Assembly: GCA_039881145.1 (NCBI GenBank)
Contig: JAYKKI010000039.1
Location: 19,958,001-20,022,000 of the forward strand
DNA from: Druceiella hillmani
Lineage: Eukaryota; Arthropoda; Insecta; Lepidoptera; Hepialidae
DNA length: 64,000 nucleotides
Direction: 5' to 3'
Shown in pieces: positions 11,476 to 22,833 of the stretch; positions within the stretch are counted from its first letter, which is position 1; every line of letters begins with the position of its first letter. Below the pieces are notes generated by a model. It was not told the origin of the DNA. It worked only from the letters and a program-made list of their open reading frames with translations, and made no database searches. The position numbers and the translations under genes are program-made.

Positions 11476-11635
11476 TTCAAAAATATCTTCAAAAAATTAA
11501 ACATACAGATGAAAATTTCCAAAAAGAAGATAAGAAGAAAAAGAAAGAAGAACTTAGAGAATATGAGAAGGAATTGAAAGAATGTATAGATAAGGAGGAA
11601 TTGGAAACATTGAGAGAAAAAAAATGGAAGCAACG
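11476..11635 (+). CDS. Probable exon, Lys/Glu-rich coiled-coil segment
   Basis: The stretch starts after CTGCAACTTTAG (acceptor at 11474-11475) and is open for 53 codons. It includes QKYLQKIKHTDENFQKED, a KKKKKEE run, and EYEKELKECIDKEELETLRE. The exon ends at donor CG|GTAAAA (11636). The two leftover bases join the first base of the exon at 12857 to make CGG (Arg), continuing the charged helix without a break. If this donor is not used, the frame meets a stop in the next codon (TAA, 11637-11639), so splicing is needed for the protein to continue. The open frame extends upstream to 11400, so the start could differ. Confidence 0.5.
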
Positions 11636-11879
11636 GTAAAAACAAAAAAAACTTAAATGATTTGATGAGCGCACTGTTTGTGACCTGGCTAGTAAATGGA
11701 CTCTGATGTCTTCTGACTCGGCTTGTTAACTGGAATCATTTATTTTTATATATTTTTGTTATTTAATTAATTAAATGTTAGCTTTTTTAGTGGCAGTATA
11801 AAATCTGTTGGTGTTAATATTAATCAATAATTCGTATTGCCTCATTGTTGTCAACAATGACATTTTTTTGAGTGAAATT

Positions 11880-12700
11880 AATCAAGATCACCGAAGTCGC
11901 AAGAGTATGCAAGAATTTACTGCGAAAATTTGTGGTGTAAGTTTAAGAACGTTGGATAACAAAAAAGTGTACAAATGGTGAACCGAGTTGTCCCCATGAA
12001 GAAATTAATAATCCTCATCCAGTAACCTGAACCATCCAAATAGTTTTATCGTTTTATTGTAATGGTGAATTGGTCAGTGAAAAAAATATTGGAAAAATGA
12101 AAGGAACATATTCAGGGTTTTCACTGTGATAAAACTTCAATGGAGAATATTTTGAAAGAGCTTGACTATAAGTACAAAACAATTTCAGATGGAAAAAAGC
12201 AGTTAATGGAGGGACATGACATTGTTTGTGCTCGACTCAAGTTTTAAATGAAGTTGAAGGATTGAAAGAGTGTGAGACCCAAGAATTTATCTTAGTTTAA
12301 TCAAAATCTTTCACTTAAATGAGCCTGGTTTGATGAAAACAATGAAGGTGGTCTAAAGTCAAATAATGGAAAAGGAAGCAAACTTATAGTTTGTCATGCA
12401 GGTTGTGCCAAAAATCGGTTTTTCGAGCAGTAAAATTAAATAATAATGGCTATTATTCCGAAATGAATGCTGAAGGGTTTTCTGATTGGTTTCTGCGATT
12501 AATATTGAGCTAGGAAGAGCCATCTGGTATCATTACGAAAAATGCCAGTTACACTCGCAGTAAATTAATCAGGCACCTAATCAGCATTTAGTGTATCACT
12601 GTGAATGTAATCCTATAGAATTGATGTGGGCACAAGTAAAGGGAGAAGTGGCATATTTAAAACTGCAGATGTCAAGAAATTACTAAAAAAGTAGGTCGCA
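11880..12700 (+). pseudogene. DDE (DDE_3-type, Tc1/mariner superfamily) transposase relic
   Basis: Across shifting frames the blocks appear in family order: TSMENILKELDYKYK with LMEGHDIVCAR, a decayed DET block (AWFDENNEG), SKLIVCHAG, NNNGYYSEMNAEGFSDWF, and finally HLVYHCECNPIELMWAQVK with the terminal catalytic Glu. This pattern belongs to a transposase group widespread in arthropods (KxDI...DETW...GY..EMNA...YHC.LNPIELxWAQVK). Stops occur roughly every 20-40 codons and the DNxSYH block is almost gone. No terminal repeats were found. It lies inside the intron between 11635 and 12857. Confidence 0.6.
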
Positions 12701-12856
12701 GTTAAAAAATATATTATTATTATGGCTTCCCGTGTTTTTAATCATGTCTTACATGACATTTGCCTTTAATAATTTATTTATGAGTTACAATTTACATATG
12801 TCAGCAATTAGATGTATTAAATGTAGTTTTTGTATTTTATTTAATTTGTTTAACAG

Positions 12857-12911
12857 GGAGCGAGAACATAAAGAGAACTTAGAGAAAGTAAGATTGGATG
12901 AAGTTGCATAG
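12857..12911 (+). CDS. Probable terminal exon of the coiled-coil gene
   Basis: Acceptor TTTGTTTAACAG (12845-12856) is followed by one base that completes an Arg codon, then EREHKENLEKVRLDEVA and a TAG stop at 12909-12911. The peptide continues the charged helical character of the exon ending at 11635, and the phases agree. An AATAAA hexamer starts two bases after the stop. Acceptor, phase, composition and polyadenylation signal together make this the best junction in the model. Confidence 0.5.
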
Positions 12912-12912
12912 G

Positions 12913-12918
12913 AATAAA
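12913..12918 (+). terminator. Candidate polyadenylation signal AATAAA
   Basis: Canonical hexamer starting two bases after the proposed stop codon of the coiled-coil gene. Such a short 3' UTR is unusual, and AATAAA is common in AT-rich DNA. Confidence 0.3.
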
Positions 12919-13139
12919 AGAATAATATTAGGGCAAACCGAGAGTCATGTTGAAAATTTATGTAAATATAGTAAAAACATATATTGTATTTTATTTATAA
13001 AGTTAAGTAAGGCGAAAATTTAAAATAAAACGTAGCTTCATTTAGAGATAAACATTTTTAAAAATTTCCGTTTATTACTGAAAGTATCAAAACCCATTGT
13101 ATTGAGGTTATGTATTACAGTAATCATTCAAAAGAGTAA

Positions 13140-13304
13140 GTAAAGCACACGGTCAATCTTGAACAGCATTTTAACGAAGAAGTAAAAAAAAAACTTTATG
13201 ATTTTTTCTCAGTTACACCACTTAATGAACATGCTTCTGTTCTTTCAAATTTCTTAGAACCACTGGTATATTTATTTCGTCGCATTGCAACTCCTTTTTT
13301 TTAA
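13140..13304 (+). other. Open segment of about 54 codons, unassigned
   Basis: After a stop, the frame is open from 13140 to a TAA at 13302 and encodes HFNEEVKKKLYDFFSVTPLN, then LEPLVYLFRRIATPFF. It has no ATG. It reads more like protein than its neighbours, but no acceptor is convincing and no family was recognised. Confidence 0.2.
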
Positions 13305-13923
13305 TATACTACATTTAATATAGTTTTTTGATTAATTAATTAATCATTTAACTCTTGTTAATTCTGCATTTTAATATTTACTTTGAAATTACTTTTATAT
13401 CCTAACAACCAGTCAGCAGTATTCAGGTAATTTAAAATTTTGTCTTCATATGTATGATTGCAGTGGTGCTTTATAAACTTTGGCTGCTGTTAGCGTCATG
13501 TTGTCACTCATATCGTCGTATACTTACTCTAATAACCATTTATTATAGCGATACATACAGATCGAACACTAAACTGATACAGTATACTACCAAGGGTGTG
13601 GTCACACGGGTACACAGACTGATGACAGCTTCTGTGCATCCAAAATTGCGGAATATAAATGTATACAGTGACCTCTGGCGATAGCTACATGTTGCAATGA
13701 ACAAAGATGCTATGCAATTACACTACAAATCTCTGATGCGAACTGCACAACGCTTTTAAACGATTGTCAAAACAAAGGTTTACTGCGCAAAAATATATTA
13801 CACATATCTAATATAAACATGCTAATTAAATAATAAGTGTGTTACGGACATTGTGTTGTTATGTATTGAGATCTTTTTGTTATATGTTTTTTGGTAATTC
13901 AAAATGGTGTATTTTGCCCTCGG

Positions 13924-14981
13924 ATGAAATTCAAGCATGAAAAAATACCTGAATCGTCATTTTCGTTTTTCTCCTCGCCTCGTACCGAATGGTAAGTGTT
14001 TCCATTATTACTTAATATTGCAATATAATATTTCAATGGTTATTATAAAGTTTATATACTAACGACACGAAACATGGTTGTTGGTGTTTTGCGACATTGC
14101 AAACACAGAGCAGCTGCAAAGATATTTTCAATGTTTATTGCTCAAATTGAATTCTTAGAGTTGGAATGAAATTCTGATACGTATGTATTAACTCTTGTAA
14201 TGTTTAAAAGAACGGATTATACTTTCAAATAACATTATAAAAATTATATTCTATATATAAATTATATTCAGTTTTATGACAAAGTTTTTCGCGAATAAAA
14301 TCCCCAAGTAGGATATATTTGCGGGTAGTAAAGCAGTTTTTCAAATTGAATTTTTTACTAAAAAATGTTGCGGGCGATATTTATAAATTATTCAAAATGT
14401 TATTTGTTATAAGTTTTCTTCCAAATGGAAGAAGAAAAGGAGATTGATAGACTGTCGCTAAACTGCACATACACATTGAAAATAAATGATATGCTACTCA
14501 GTCACAAACATAGAGTCTGTGGAAAACACTTTATTAATGAAATTTTTAAAACTCCAGTCTAGAAAATTATTAGACAGAAACCAGAGTAGCGGTGCAACAA
14601 CGAGGTACTAGCTCAAGCATAGTTGCGTCAGGAAACTGCCAGCAAGACCTTAACTGCTTCAGTGAAAGATTGTCTAAGGTTGCTTACATGATACACCTTA
14701 ATATTCTCAGCCATCAACTTTTTGCTTGCACAACTGAATATGTCATATAAAAATCAGTTATGAATGAATAATTTTGAAATAAAACATGTATTCATAAATT
14801 TTATTATGATGAAAGGAAAGAAATACCCTTAGACTAGCTTCTTTGGTGTTTGAAGTGTTGAAGAGCGATAAAGAGGGAAAATTGGGGAAGTTCAAACTTA
14901 TACGGAAGGTTCATCTAGTGAACAAAAATATTCAGCAACTTAGACGGAAATTAAGAAGATTGCAGGATTCCAATCAACGCG
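13924..14981 (+). pseudogene. THAP-domain-like relic with trailing coiled coil
   Basis: Three pieces lie in the right order. An ATG (13924) opens a short exon with KIPESSFSFFSSPRTEW ending at a perfect GTAAGT donor (13992). A segment at about 14423-14560 reads LNCTYTLKINDMLL then HKHRVCGKHFINEIFKTP and a stop; the C..HF...F pattern is the second half of a THAP zinc-binding domain. A segment behind acceptor TTAG (14831-14832) reads LIRKVHLVNKNIQQLRRKLR, like the coiled coil after the THAP domain in P-element-type and THAP host proteins. The two cysteines of the first THAP half were not found, phases between pieces do not fit, and stops intervene. A decayed P-like element or THAP gene copy is likely. 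Confidence 0.4.
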
Positions 14982-15043
14982 GTAATTTGGAAACTGTAAA
15001 AATGAATAAAGGTTTAATAATAATAAAATGTATGATAACTTAA

Positions 15044-16974
15044 TCGATGAGCAATGTTTGTTTTTTGTTAAAGATCAGACATTTTATATTATAAAAAATT
15101 GGGAAGCCAAATTTCATTTAGTTTTTAGAAAATTTATATTTATTGGTAATTTAAAAGAAAGCTTATATCATCATTTAAAAAAAGTTAATTTTGAATAGCA
15201 TATATGTTGTACAGAAGATTATTTAAAATTTGTTTATTAAACATTATATCAAAATGGAATAAAAGTCCTAAGTTAAATATCAATTCAAATCTATTTAAAT
15301 TTAGGAGGATTAATATATTAATCCTCCCTAATTTAAATAGACGTAAAGAAAATTAATCGTTTGGGAAAGAAAACCTAAAAATTACGAAACTTATGTAACT
15401 TTTGATAATTTCAGCCCCTCTTGATAAAAGTAAATCTTAATGTTTATTTATATCCCAAATTATTAATTGACTCTTCTGAATAGCATTTTTTTTATTTTCC
15501 AGACACTTCAAACAGCTTTATGATGTAACAGCAGTAATTTGACTCAAAAGAGCTGCATCCAACCATCCTCAGAGGTAGAACAGAGCTCTTACGTATGGGT
15601 AATTTAAAATTGTTGATAGAATTATTGGCTTTAGACATTATTGATAGATAGAGGAATTTTGTAATATATAACGTGCTTGTAGTCAAGTGCGGGGTTTTAA
15701 CAAAAGTTTGGAAATATACATCTTGCACTTATAGATATTTTCTATAATCATGTGTATGTTTTTGTTTGTTTTCAGATGAATGAGTTTTCCACATTCAAAT
15801 ATTAACTACTGCCTAGTGATGTGAAAGGGCTATTTGCTGAACCTCGACGATATTCTCAAACTTATTTAAATTTTTTTGAAATGTATTTTTATAGTAATAA
15901 TATTTTAATATTTTGAATTGTATAATAATGTTATTTTAATATTTGCTTTTTGTGAAATATTTTGATTACGACAGTGATAATTTTTTTCCTTGATTACACC
16001 ATTTATGAGCATTAATAATGATTACACGTGGTATTCTGGTCAGTGGGGAGTGAGTTGAGGAGATAAAGGAGTCGTTTTGACTTGACCCTCCTTTGAGCCC
16101 TTCTTACTCAACAGCATTAATTTCATTTCATTTGGATGCTTAAACAAGAATCAATTTGTCCATTGAAATTGATAACGAATGATAACAAAGAGCAAATCAA
16201 ACATAACCTCAACAATAATCTACTTATTATCAAACACTTCTTTCATCTCAAACAAAGATTTTGTGTTATACACCTATAAATCTACAGTAAATACTTACAT
16301 CAAAGTGCTCTTCATAGAAATAAATTGGCGAATTCCTAGTTATAACTGCTCGGTCTGGTCATGCGAGCTTTAGCCACTTATCTCTCATTAAGTTCTTGTT
16401 TGGAACTTAAACAAATTTACTTAGGTGTGACATCAGAAGTGGACACTATGACACCTGTGAGTGTTTAAGCACAAAAATCGAAGTGGGTAGAAAAAAATTC
16501 ACTAATTTGCTATTAAATCTTAGTTTATTGCTGAAATAGTGTTATTTTAGTAAATAATAGACATGTACATACATTATAGAAGGGGATTTCAAAATTTGTC
16601 ATGATGCCTATTCTAGTAAGTAGTCTTCTTCTTTGTTTTCCCATTTCATTTCTTTGCGCCGGTTTCTCTCTTTTAGATTTTTTATGAGATTTTGCAAATA
16701 CGTACGCAAATAAGTTTTGGCATTTTATTATTAACCAAATTAAAAAATAAATTTTAACCTTTTTTTAATGAATTTAAATATAAATGGAAAAAAATAAAGA
16801 AAATATTGTGTAAAATAAAAAAAAAAGTTGCTGTTCAACAAACTTACATCTTTCCGAAAATTTTATACTCACTTGAATAAAATTTTGATGAATTTTTTCC
16901 ATCAAAATAAAAAAATAAATAAAAAAAAATTTTATTTTTTGAATTGAGTTGAATATATCGTTAAAATATTTACT
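15044..16974. other. No gene seen
   Basis: AT-rich unique sequence. An inverted pair of TTTAGGAGGATTAATATATTAATCCTCC is visible near 15301-15330 as a short perfect palindrome. Otherwise nothing recognisable. Confidence 0.5.
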
Positions 16975-17131
16975 ATTGAATATATTTGGAGTTAATTTTA
17001 TAGAAATTCATTAATCACAATTAAACGAAACCACGTGATGTAGTATTATTTCTACTTTCTTTAAGTTCTTTATCACGACCTAGGTTTCGTTGTATTACAA
17101 CATCTTCAGGAGGACTATTAGCAAAGATTAA
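16975..17131 (-). repeat. Left outer inverted-repeat arm (pairs with 19575-19733)
   Basis: From the GAATATATTTGGAGTTAATT region to CTATTAGCAAAGAT this matches the reverse complement of 19575-19733 with scattered differences. The shared block includes CACGTGATGTA, TATTTCTACTTT, CACGACCTAGGTTTCGTTGT and ACAACATCTTCAGG. About 2.4 kb separates the two arms. Confidence 0.85.
17070..17115 (-). ncRNA. Hammerhead-ribozyme-like motif (left arm, weaker stem I)
   Basis: Minus strand: CTGAAGA (complement of 17103-17109), then a self-complementary GTTGTAATACAAC hairpin, then GAAA (complement of 17085-17088), CCTAGG, and TC. It has the same core as the right-arm motif. The bases flanking the core (CTC before, GTG after) pair less well, so stem I is damaged here. 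Confidence 0.35.
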
Positions 17132-17668
17132 CCCTTAGAAACATCCAATAGCATTTATATATTGCAAAAAACAATAGCAGAAGCCGGGTTTGTATGGGTT
17201 TTCCCACTGCTTACATTAGTGAGTTTATTTTAGGGGAGAGGTGTAGGTTTTGTTATATTTTCAAAAGTTATACGATATACAAGTATTTTAGTGAGGGTAA
17301 TAAATTAAATTGATGTTATTCTATGAGGTTGTACAATGCAAATATTCCGGTGTATGTAATAAAATTAAACGGATATTATTCTCAGTAATATATTTATACA
17401 ATAGCAAGGGTATCTGAAAGTTAGAACAAGGTTATACATATCTCCCGTTTTATTGATTTATTTATATGTTTTTTTCCTCATTTTCTTTAATTCCTTTTTT
17501 TTCATTTTTTATATTTTTATTTATTTATTTATTTTTTTATTATATTTAGATTTGAAGTTGGGCTGAAACAATTTGAATTGTACTGCACTATCAATTTGAA
17601 TGTTTAACTACATTATGTCTAGAAGATATTAAGTATGGGTGACGATATTATATTTTGTTTTTCATTTA

Positions 17669-17674
<6 letters not shown>

Positions 17675-17724
<50 letters not shown>

Positions 17725-17730
17725 TATATA
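17675..17730. repeat. (TA)n microsatellite
   Basis: A TA run with one CA interruption, immediately left of the large palindrome. Confidence 0.95.
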
Positions 17731-17734
17731 AAAT

Positions 17735-18871
17735 ATTAATTAATAAATAATTAATTTAAAAATATATAAAAGAATGTATATTCTATACAAAATACATTCT
17801 TTTACATGCATATATCAGGATTACATTTACATTCTTTTTTGTAAATTTATATAAATTATATTTTTGTGTAATCAATAATTAATATTTTTGTTTCAACCTT
17901 ATACGTTAACATGACTTCTTTATACAATAAATTGCCAGTATTTAGTGCCATAGTATTTATTACATATAGTTAATATTAAATATTTTTTTTGATTAATGAC
18001 AGATTTCAGAGGAATTTAAACTTCCCTATTAAGGAAGTTATAGTAATCACCCCGATTTTCGAAATCGGAATTTTTATGATATTTTTAAGTTTTTAGAAAT
18101 TGCGTAGTGTGTGTGTGTGTGTGTATGTGGGTAAATTGTCGACCTCCATTTTCTCGCAAAGTAATTTTACAACCGAATTAGTTTTAGAGCAAACCAATGC
18201 TTGTTTATGGATTTTGATGCTGATTAGTTACGTAGCGAAATCGGTCGGGCAGATTTTTAGTTTGTCCAAAAAATGTATTAATTTTTTGGTGATGTCAATA
18301 TGCATTGATTGGCGCGAGATGTAAACCTATCGCGTCACTTTTTCACATTTTTTTGACAAACTAAAAATCTGACCGACCAATTTTGCTACGTAACTAATTA
18401 GCATCAAAATCCATAAACAAGCATTGGTTTGCTCTAAAACTAATTCGGTTGTAAAATTACTTTGCGAGAAAATGGAGGTCGACAATTTATCCACACACAC
18501 ACACACACACACACTACGCAATTTCTAAAAACTTAAAAATATCATAAAAATTCCGATTTCGAAAATCGGGGTGATTACTATAATTTCCTTAATCGGGAAG
18601 TTTATATTCCTCTGAAATCTGTCATTAATAAAAAAAAATATTTAATATTAACTATATGTAATAAATACTATGGCACTAAATACTGGCAATTTATTGTATA
18701 AAGAAGCAATGTTGAAACAGAAATATTAATTATTGATTACACAAAAATATAATTTATATAAATTTACAAAAAAGAATGGAAATATAATCCTGATATATGC
18801 ATGTAAAAGAATGTATTTTGTATAGAATATTTATTCATTTATATATTTTTAAATCAATTATTTATTAATTA
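17735..18871. repeat. Large imperfect palindrome, arms about 0.53 kb, loop 68 bp
   Basis: The left arm (17735-18276) is matched in reverse complement by 18345-18871, with only scattered substitutions and small indels. Both arms hold CCCCGATTTTCGAAATCGG, a (GT)n tract (18105-18127, mirrored as CA at 18492-18515), GTCGACCTCCATTTTCTCGC and GGTTTGCTCTAAAAC. The near-identical open frames on the two strands, beginning with Cys/Val from the GT tract, simply mirror each other and carry no recognised domain. The loop (18277-18344) contains GGCGCGAGATGT and is unique. Arm similarity is high, so the structure is either young or corrected by gene conversion. Confidence 0.9.
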
Positions 18872-19143
18872 AAAATAGTTTTTAAATTTTTACATTTTGT
18901 ATATTCATGAAATATATTATGTTTGTAAGAAATATATATTTCATTAAAGAAATATAGTTACCTAATCAATTTTTTATTTCCACTACAGTTCATTTCTTCA
19001 TTCAAATATATAAGTGAATTTATGCGTTTTAGTGACATTGGTTACTTTAACGCAATTCAGTATTTTTTTTAATGAAGAGAATACTGTAACTTTACTGCGA
19101 TCGCATTAGAATATTATTAATTGATGTAACATGGAAAATGCCA

Positions 19144-19552
19144 CCATTTTATCACATTTTCACACGCACTTTTACCGCAGCTTACTAATTTCTTCACGGG
19201 ATAAACGTAGTAATTTCACCTAATTTTTTGGTGGATGGAATACAGAAAACAATGTGATTTCACCTTTCACTCACAAATTTATTATGGAGAAAAAGCAGCA
19301 ATTTCACCAAGATTTAATCGTGATTTCACCCACATTTTATTGTCTCTGACACGTGGAAAGCACCGTAATTTCATTGCATTTAGCGACAGTTCTAACGTTT
19401 ATGGATCACCGTTAAAAGGTGATCGATTCATTGCGATTTTTATGGAGAAAAAACTATTTTTATCATGAAAATTTTGCACAAACTCACTGTTTTTCTACTA
19501 TATTTACACCGACACTTTGATTTCACTGGGATTTCACCGCATTTTCACCAAG
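19144..19552 (+). repeat. Diverged (G/A)ATTTCACC-type tandem repeat
   Basis: Units such as AATTTCACC, GATTTCACC, CATTTTCACC and GATTTCACT recur at uneven spacing across about 400 bp, for example near 19210, 19256, 19300, 19322, 19520, 19530 and 19540. Spacers are also similar to each other (CCGCA, GTGA, CGCATT). The 77-codon frame here is a by-product of the repeat. Confidence 0.6.
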
Positions 19553-19574
19553 CCCATATATATATATAGGTATC

Positions 19575-19733
19575 AAAGATCTTTGCTAATAGCTCACCTG
19601 AAGATGTTGTAATACAACGAAACCTAGGTCGTGGTAAAAAACTTAAACAAAGTAGAAATAATATTACATCACGTAGTTTCATTTAATTGTGAATAATGAA
19701 TTTCTACAAAATTAACGCCAAATATATTCCATA
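19575..19733 (+). repeat. Right outer inverted-repeat arm (pairs with 16975-17131)
   Basis: Reverse-complement partner of the left arm, ending in the GCCAAATATATTCC region. Together the arms delimit a structure of about 2.76 kb containing the palindrome and the TTTCACC repeat. No target-site duplication could be fixed. Confidence 0.85.
19593..19634 (+). ncRNA. Hammerhead-ribozyme-like motif (right arm)
   Basis: The elements appear in hammerhead order: CTCAC (stem I, 19593-19597), CTGAAGA (19598-19604, fits CUGANGA), a GTTGT/ACAAC hairpin as stem II, GAAA (19619-19622), then CC-TA-GG as a tiny stem III and the cleavage triplet GTC ending at 19630, followed by GTGG, which pairs back with CTCAC (C-G, A-T, C-G, T-G). 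Hammerhead motifs with very short stem III are known in the terminal repeats of Penelope-like retroelements. One extra T between CTGAAGA and stem II departs from consensus and may reduce or abolish activity. Transcription is unknown. Confidence 0.45.
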
Positions 19734-21339
19734 TTTGGAATGTTTAAAAAAATTTAAATTAAAATGTTCAAATGAAACAAAACAAGTGTTTTGTTTCCGA
19801 AAATATTTTGAGTGAACTAAAGTACATTTTATCTCTAATGAACTAAAGTATACTTTATCACAACGTTCACATTTGATCGCGAGTAGCTACGTCGTCTACA
19901 TAGATCTAGTTGCATATTTGACTAAACAGTTCGATCGTTTTCTTTCTCTTTCATTTAATGTCAAAACATATCTTCACGGCCAGACGTGTGAATGAAATGA
20001 TTGATTCGGTGAAACGAAAAAGTCGCCGATCACCCCCGTACTAGTTATATACCGATTCATTTTCATTTCATGTGACCGAGTGATAGATTTTTTATCTCTC
20101 ACTCGTGAGTTACTCATCTCTGTTTGCTACCCAGTGAAGATAAGTCGTCAATAGAGATGGGCAAAAAAAATTGGGTGAGTAAAATCAACTAATTCACTAA
20201 TATTCCTTGATCGAATAGCTTAAAAATCAAAATTATGTTATTCTTTAGTTCGTTTAACCAAGAATCACACAAATTAAAACTCTGTCCTCACATGCTCCAT
20301 ATAGAATATATTAATTGGACGTTTATGAATTACGATATCTTGTATAGTTACATATAGTATTTACTGTCACTGGTAAAAATATTCAATATCAAATCAAAAT
20401 ACTTGGTATCGTAAATACTTGTATGGTATGGCCGACCGAACATTCGTACAATGGTTACTTTATGGTTGAGCTGCGGCATAACTCTTTCCCTATTTGTCTC
20501 GCTAGCTATAGCTATTTCACTCACGCATATTGTACTCAGGTTTTCTCGCTCTTTCATATTTAAAACGTGTATGAAATAAGGGCCAAACTGAATATTTAAA
20601 TACTCGTAAGTCGTAATACTTTTGAAGTATGTAATACGAGTATATCTGACATCCTAATAAACTTGTTTTACTCACTACGATTATTTTGCTTCCTGCAATA
20701 TTTACAAAACTAAATTGTCATTCAAAACAGCCACATATAATTTTAGGAAACATTTTAATACAAAACATCCAATTTAAGAATAATCAATAGGGAACAATTT
20801 GTTTCGAGCATCTCACTACATTATATTAAAACAATTCGTTAAAATAAACATGGCAATAATAAAAAAAAAATTTAATAATGTGATACATTTTTTATATGTT
20901 ATCAAAATGAATATACCTAATAAATTATTTAGTTACCAGTCCTAAGCCTGGAGCCATAAATATTTATGTTAGTATGAGGAAAAATGAAACACTATATTTT
21001 GTTAAAAATATTTAATATATTAAAATATTTAATAATAATAGGAATTCCTGCCAATTTTAATTGTAAGAATTAAAGGATATGATTGAACCCTTCGTAATAG
21101 GGTACAATTAAGATTTATTTTACGTCTCCCGCGACCGTAAGTTTATAGCCATTTGTATTATATTCTTCTCACAGCGGAATTACCCCGCCCATATTCGTAG
21201 AGTATTTTGTTACCGATATCTATCACCGATATTTTATAATATTCATACTCGTCATACCCAGTATCTCAAAATACTCGTATCGCCCAAGTGTAATAAATAT
21301 GTATGTATACATTGAGAATTAAATCAGTAAAATATATTC
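19734..21339. other. No gene seen
   Basis: AT-rich unique sequence. Short GTGAATGAAATGA-like stretches near 19990-20100 show no larger pattern. Confidence 0.5.
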
Positions 21340-21690
21340 GTGAAGTGCGAAACGAATAATATTTGCAACATTGCTGACGTGCGGTGTTAACTTCACGGGG
21401 GAACGTATGATGATTTTTTCAAGAGAGAGTGGGATACTAAATGTACGAGATTGGCCGAACTTAAAATCATAGTTCACTCATCTATCCTGTGAGTTCACTT
21501 TCATTTCGATCTCATTCAATCCGAAGGAATCGATCTGTCAAAAATGTATCGATCTTAAAAGATTTAAATCAATAGGTCGCAAATCTCAATAAATCAGTTG
21601 CCTTTGTTTTATTCGTCGTAGATCGTTTGTGCCATAGAAAAACGATTGATATTTGTTAGTGAACATATATTTTGACATTCGCCGTTTAGT
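21340..21690. repeat. Dispersed block, inverted partner at 48180-48480
   Basis: This block (GTGAAGTGCGAAACGAATAA, AACTTCACGGGGGAACG, TCATTTCGATCTCATTCA, AAAAACGATTGATATTTGTTAG) is found in reverse complement at 48180-48480 with moderate divergence. It is the leftmost sequence shared by the two duplicated regions and the only large block in opposite orientation. Confidence 0.75.
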
Positions 21691-22833
21691 TTTGATAAAA
21701 CATTATTTAAATACGTCGAAGTGGTTAGTTTTTTTGTTAAATTTTCTGAAAGGTATAAAGTAGTATAGATTAAGTTTTTTACTTTCTTTAGCAGGTTTAA
21801 TTAGGTTTTTTTTAGAAATATACCATTAAGTCATCTCGTAAATGAAGCGAAATATGAAAACATTATACGAGTGTATGTTTATAATTCTGTTACGTTATAG
21901 TTTATTTATGTTTTAAAAATGATTTATCTAGTTGGTTAGAAAATTTTGAACATTTAGTGAAACTTTCTGAAAATTAAGTCTTTCCTATTCTGAGATTGCT
22001 ATCTGTGATTCCTAAAGTTAGATTATTTATTTTTAAAATTTTTTAAGTATATTGTTTATTAATAAAAATATTAATTTTTTGAAACAAGTCTGGTTTAGCA
22101 AAAACGTGAATTGTCTGTTATATTTTAGTTTAAATGACAGGAAATAAGTTTTTGGGTTTGAAAAAAAAGTTATTTGAAAAAAAATTCATACAAAATGACA
22201 TTTTTCCCAGAAAGTTTAAGTTATAAGTTATCCGACCGAATTACTTTTTAACAACACTGGATTTGCAAATAAAAATAGGAATTGATAAAAAACTACAAAC
22301 CCAAAAGATAAAAATATTAAAATTAGCAAAAAAGATAACGCAAAATGAGGTTATAAAATATAGGTTTGACAACCAACTGACAGGCATTGTTTATAGAAAG
22401 TGCCATAAAAGTTTTATATTGAAATAATTGAGTCTGAGCCCTGATTCTTTAAATACGTCGTTTTTTATGTATATTCTTTCATTTAAACCAAAAAAATCTG
22501 AAAATTCACATTTTTGCTAAACCTTATTTTTCGTTACCTTTGTCTATATTTTTAAATTGGTTGACTAGTTGTCAATAAATAATAGCAGTAATAGTCAGAG
22601 TATTAAGTGACTGATGATACATCAATCTATCTGATATAAGACTGCCAGTCTCAAGCCTGTAAAGTATGAGAAGAAAGTTGATGTTTTTTAGGTACAAAGA
22701 ACGAACTAAAGGAACTAATTTTCGAATTCCAAAGACCTAGATTAAACTAGGTCACACAAGCGACCTAAAACGCCCATTTCGTAATTATCAATAGCATGCC
22801 CACTTGTTTGGTTCTTTTTCAAATTTTGTGCCT
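21691..22833. other. No gene seen
   Basis: AT-rich unique sequence without motif. Confidence 0.5.

Noticed and set aside
18100..18521. Two nearly identical proteins (74 and 64 codons) on opposite strands
   Set aside because: They are mirror images of one sequence in the palindrome arms. They begin in the GT tract, lack a known domain, and the second runs into unrelated loop sequence.
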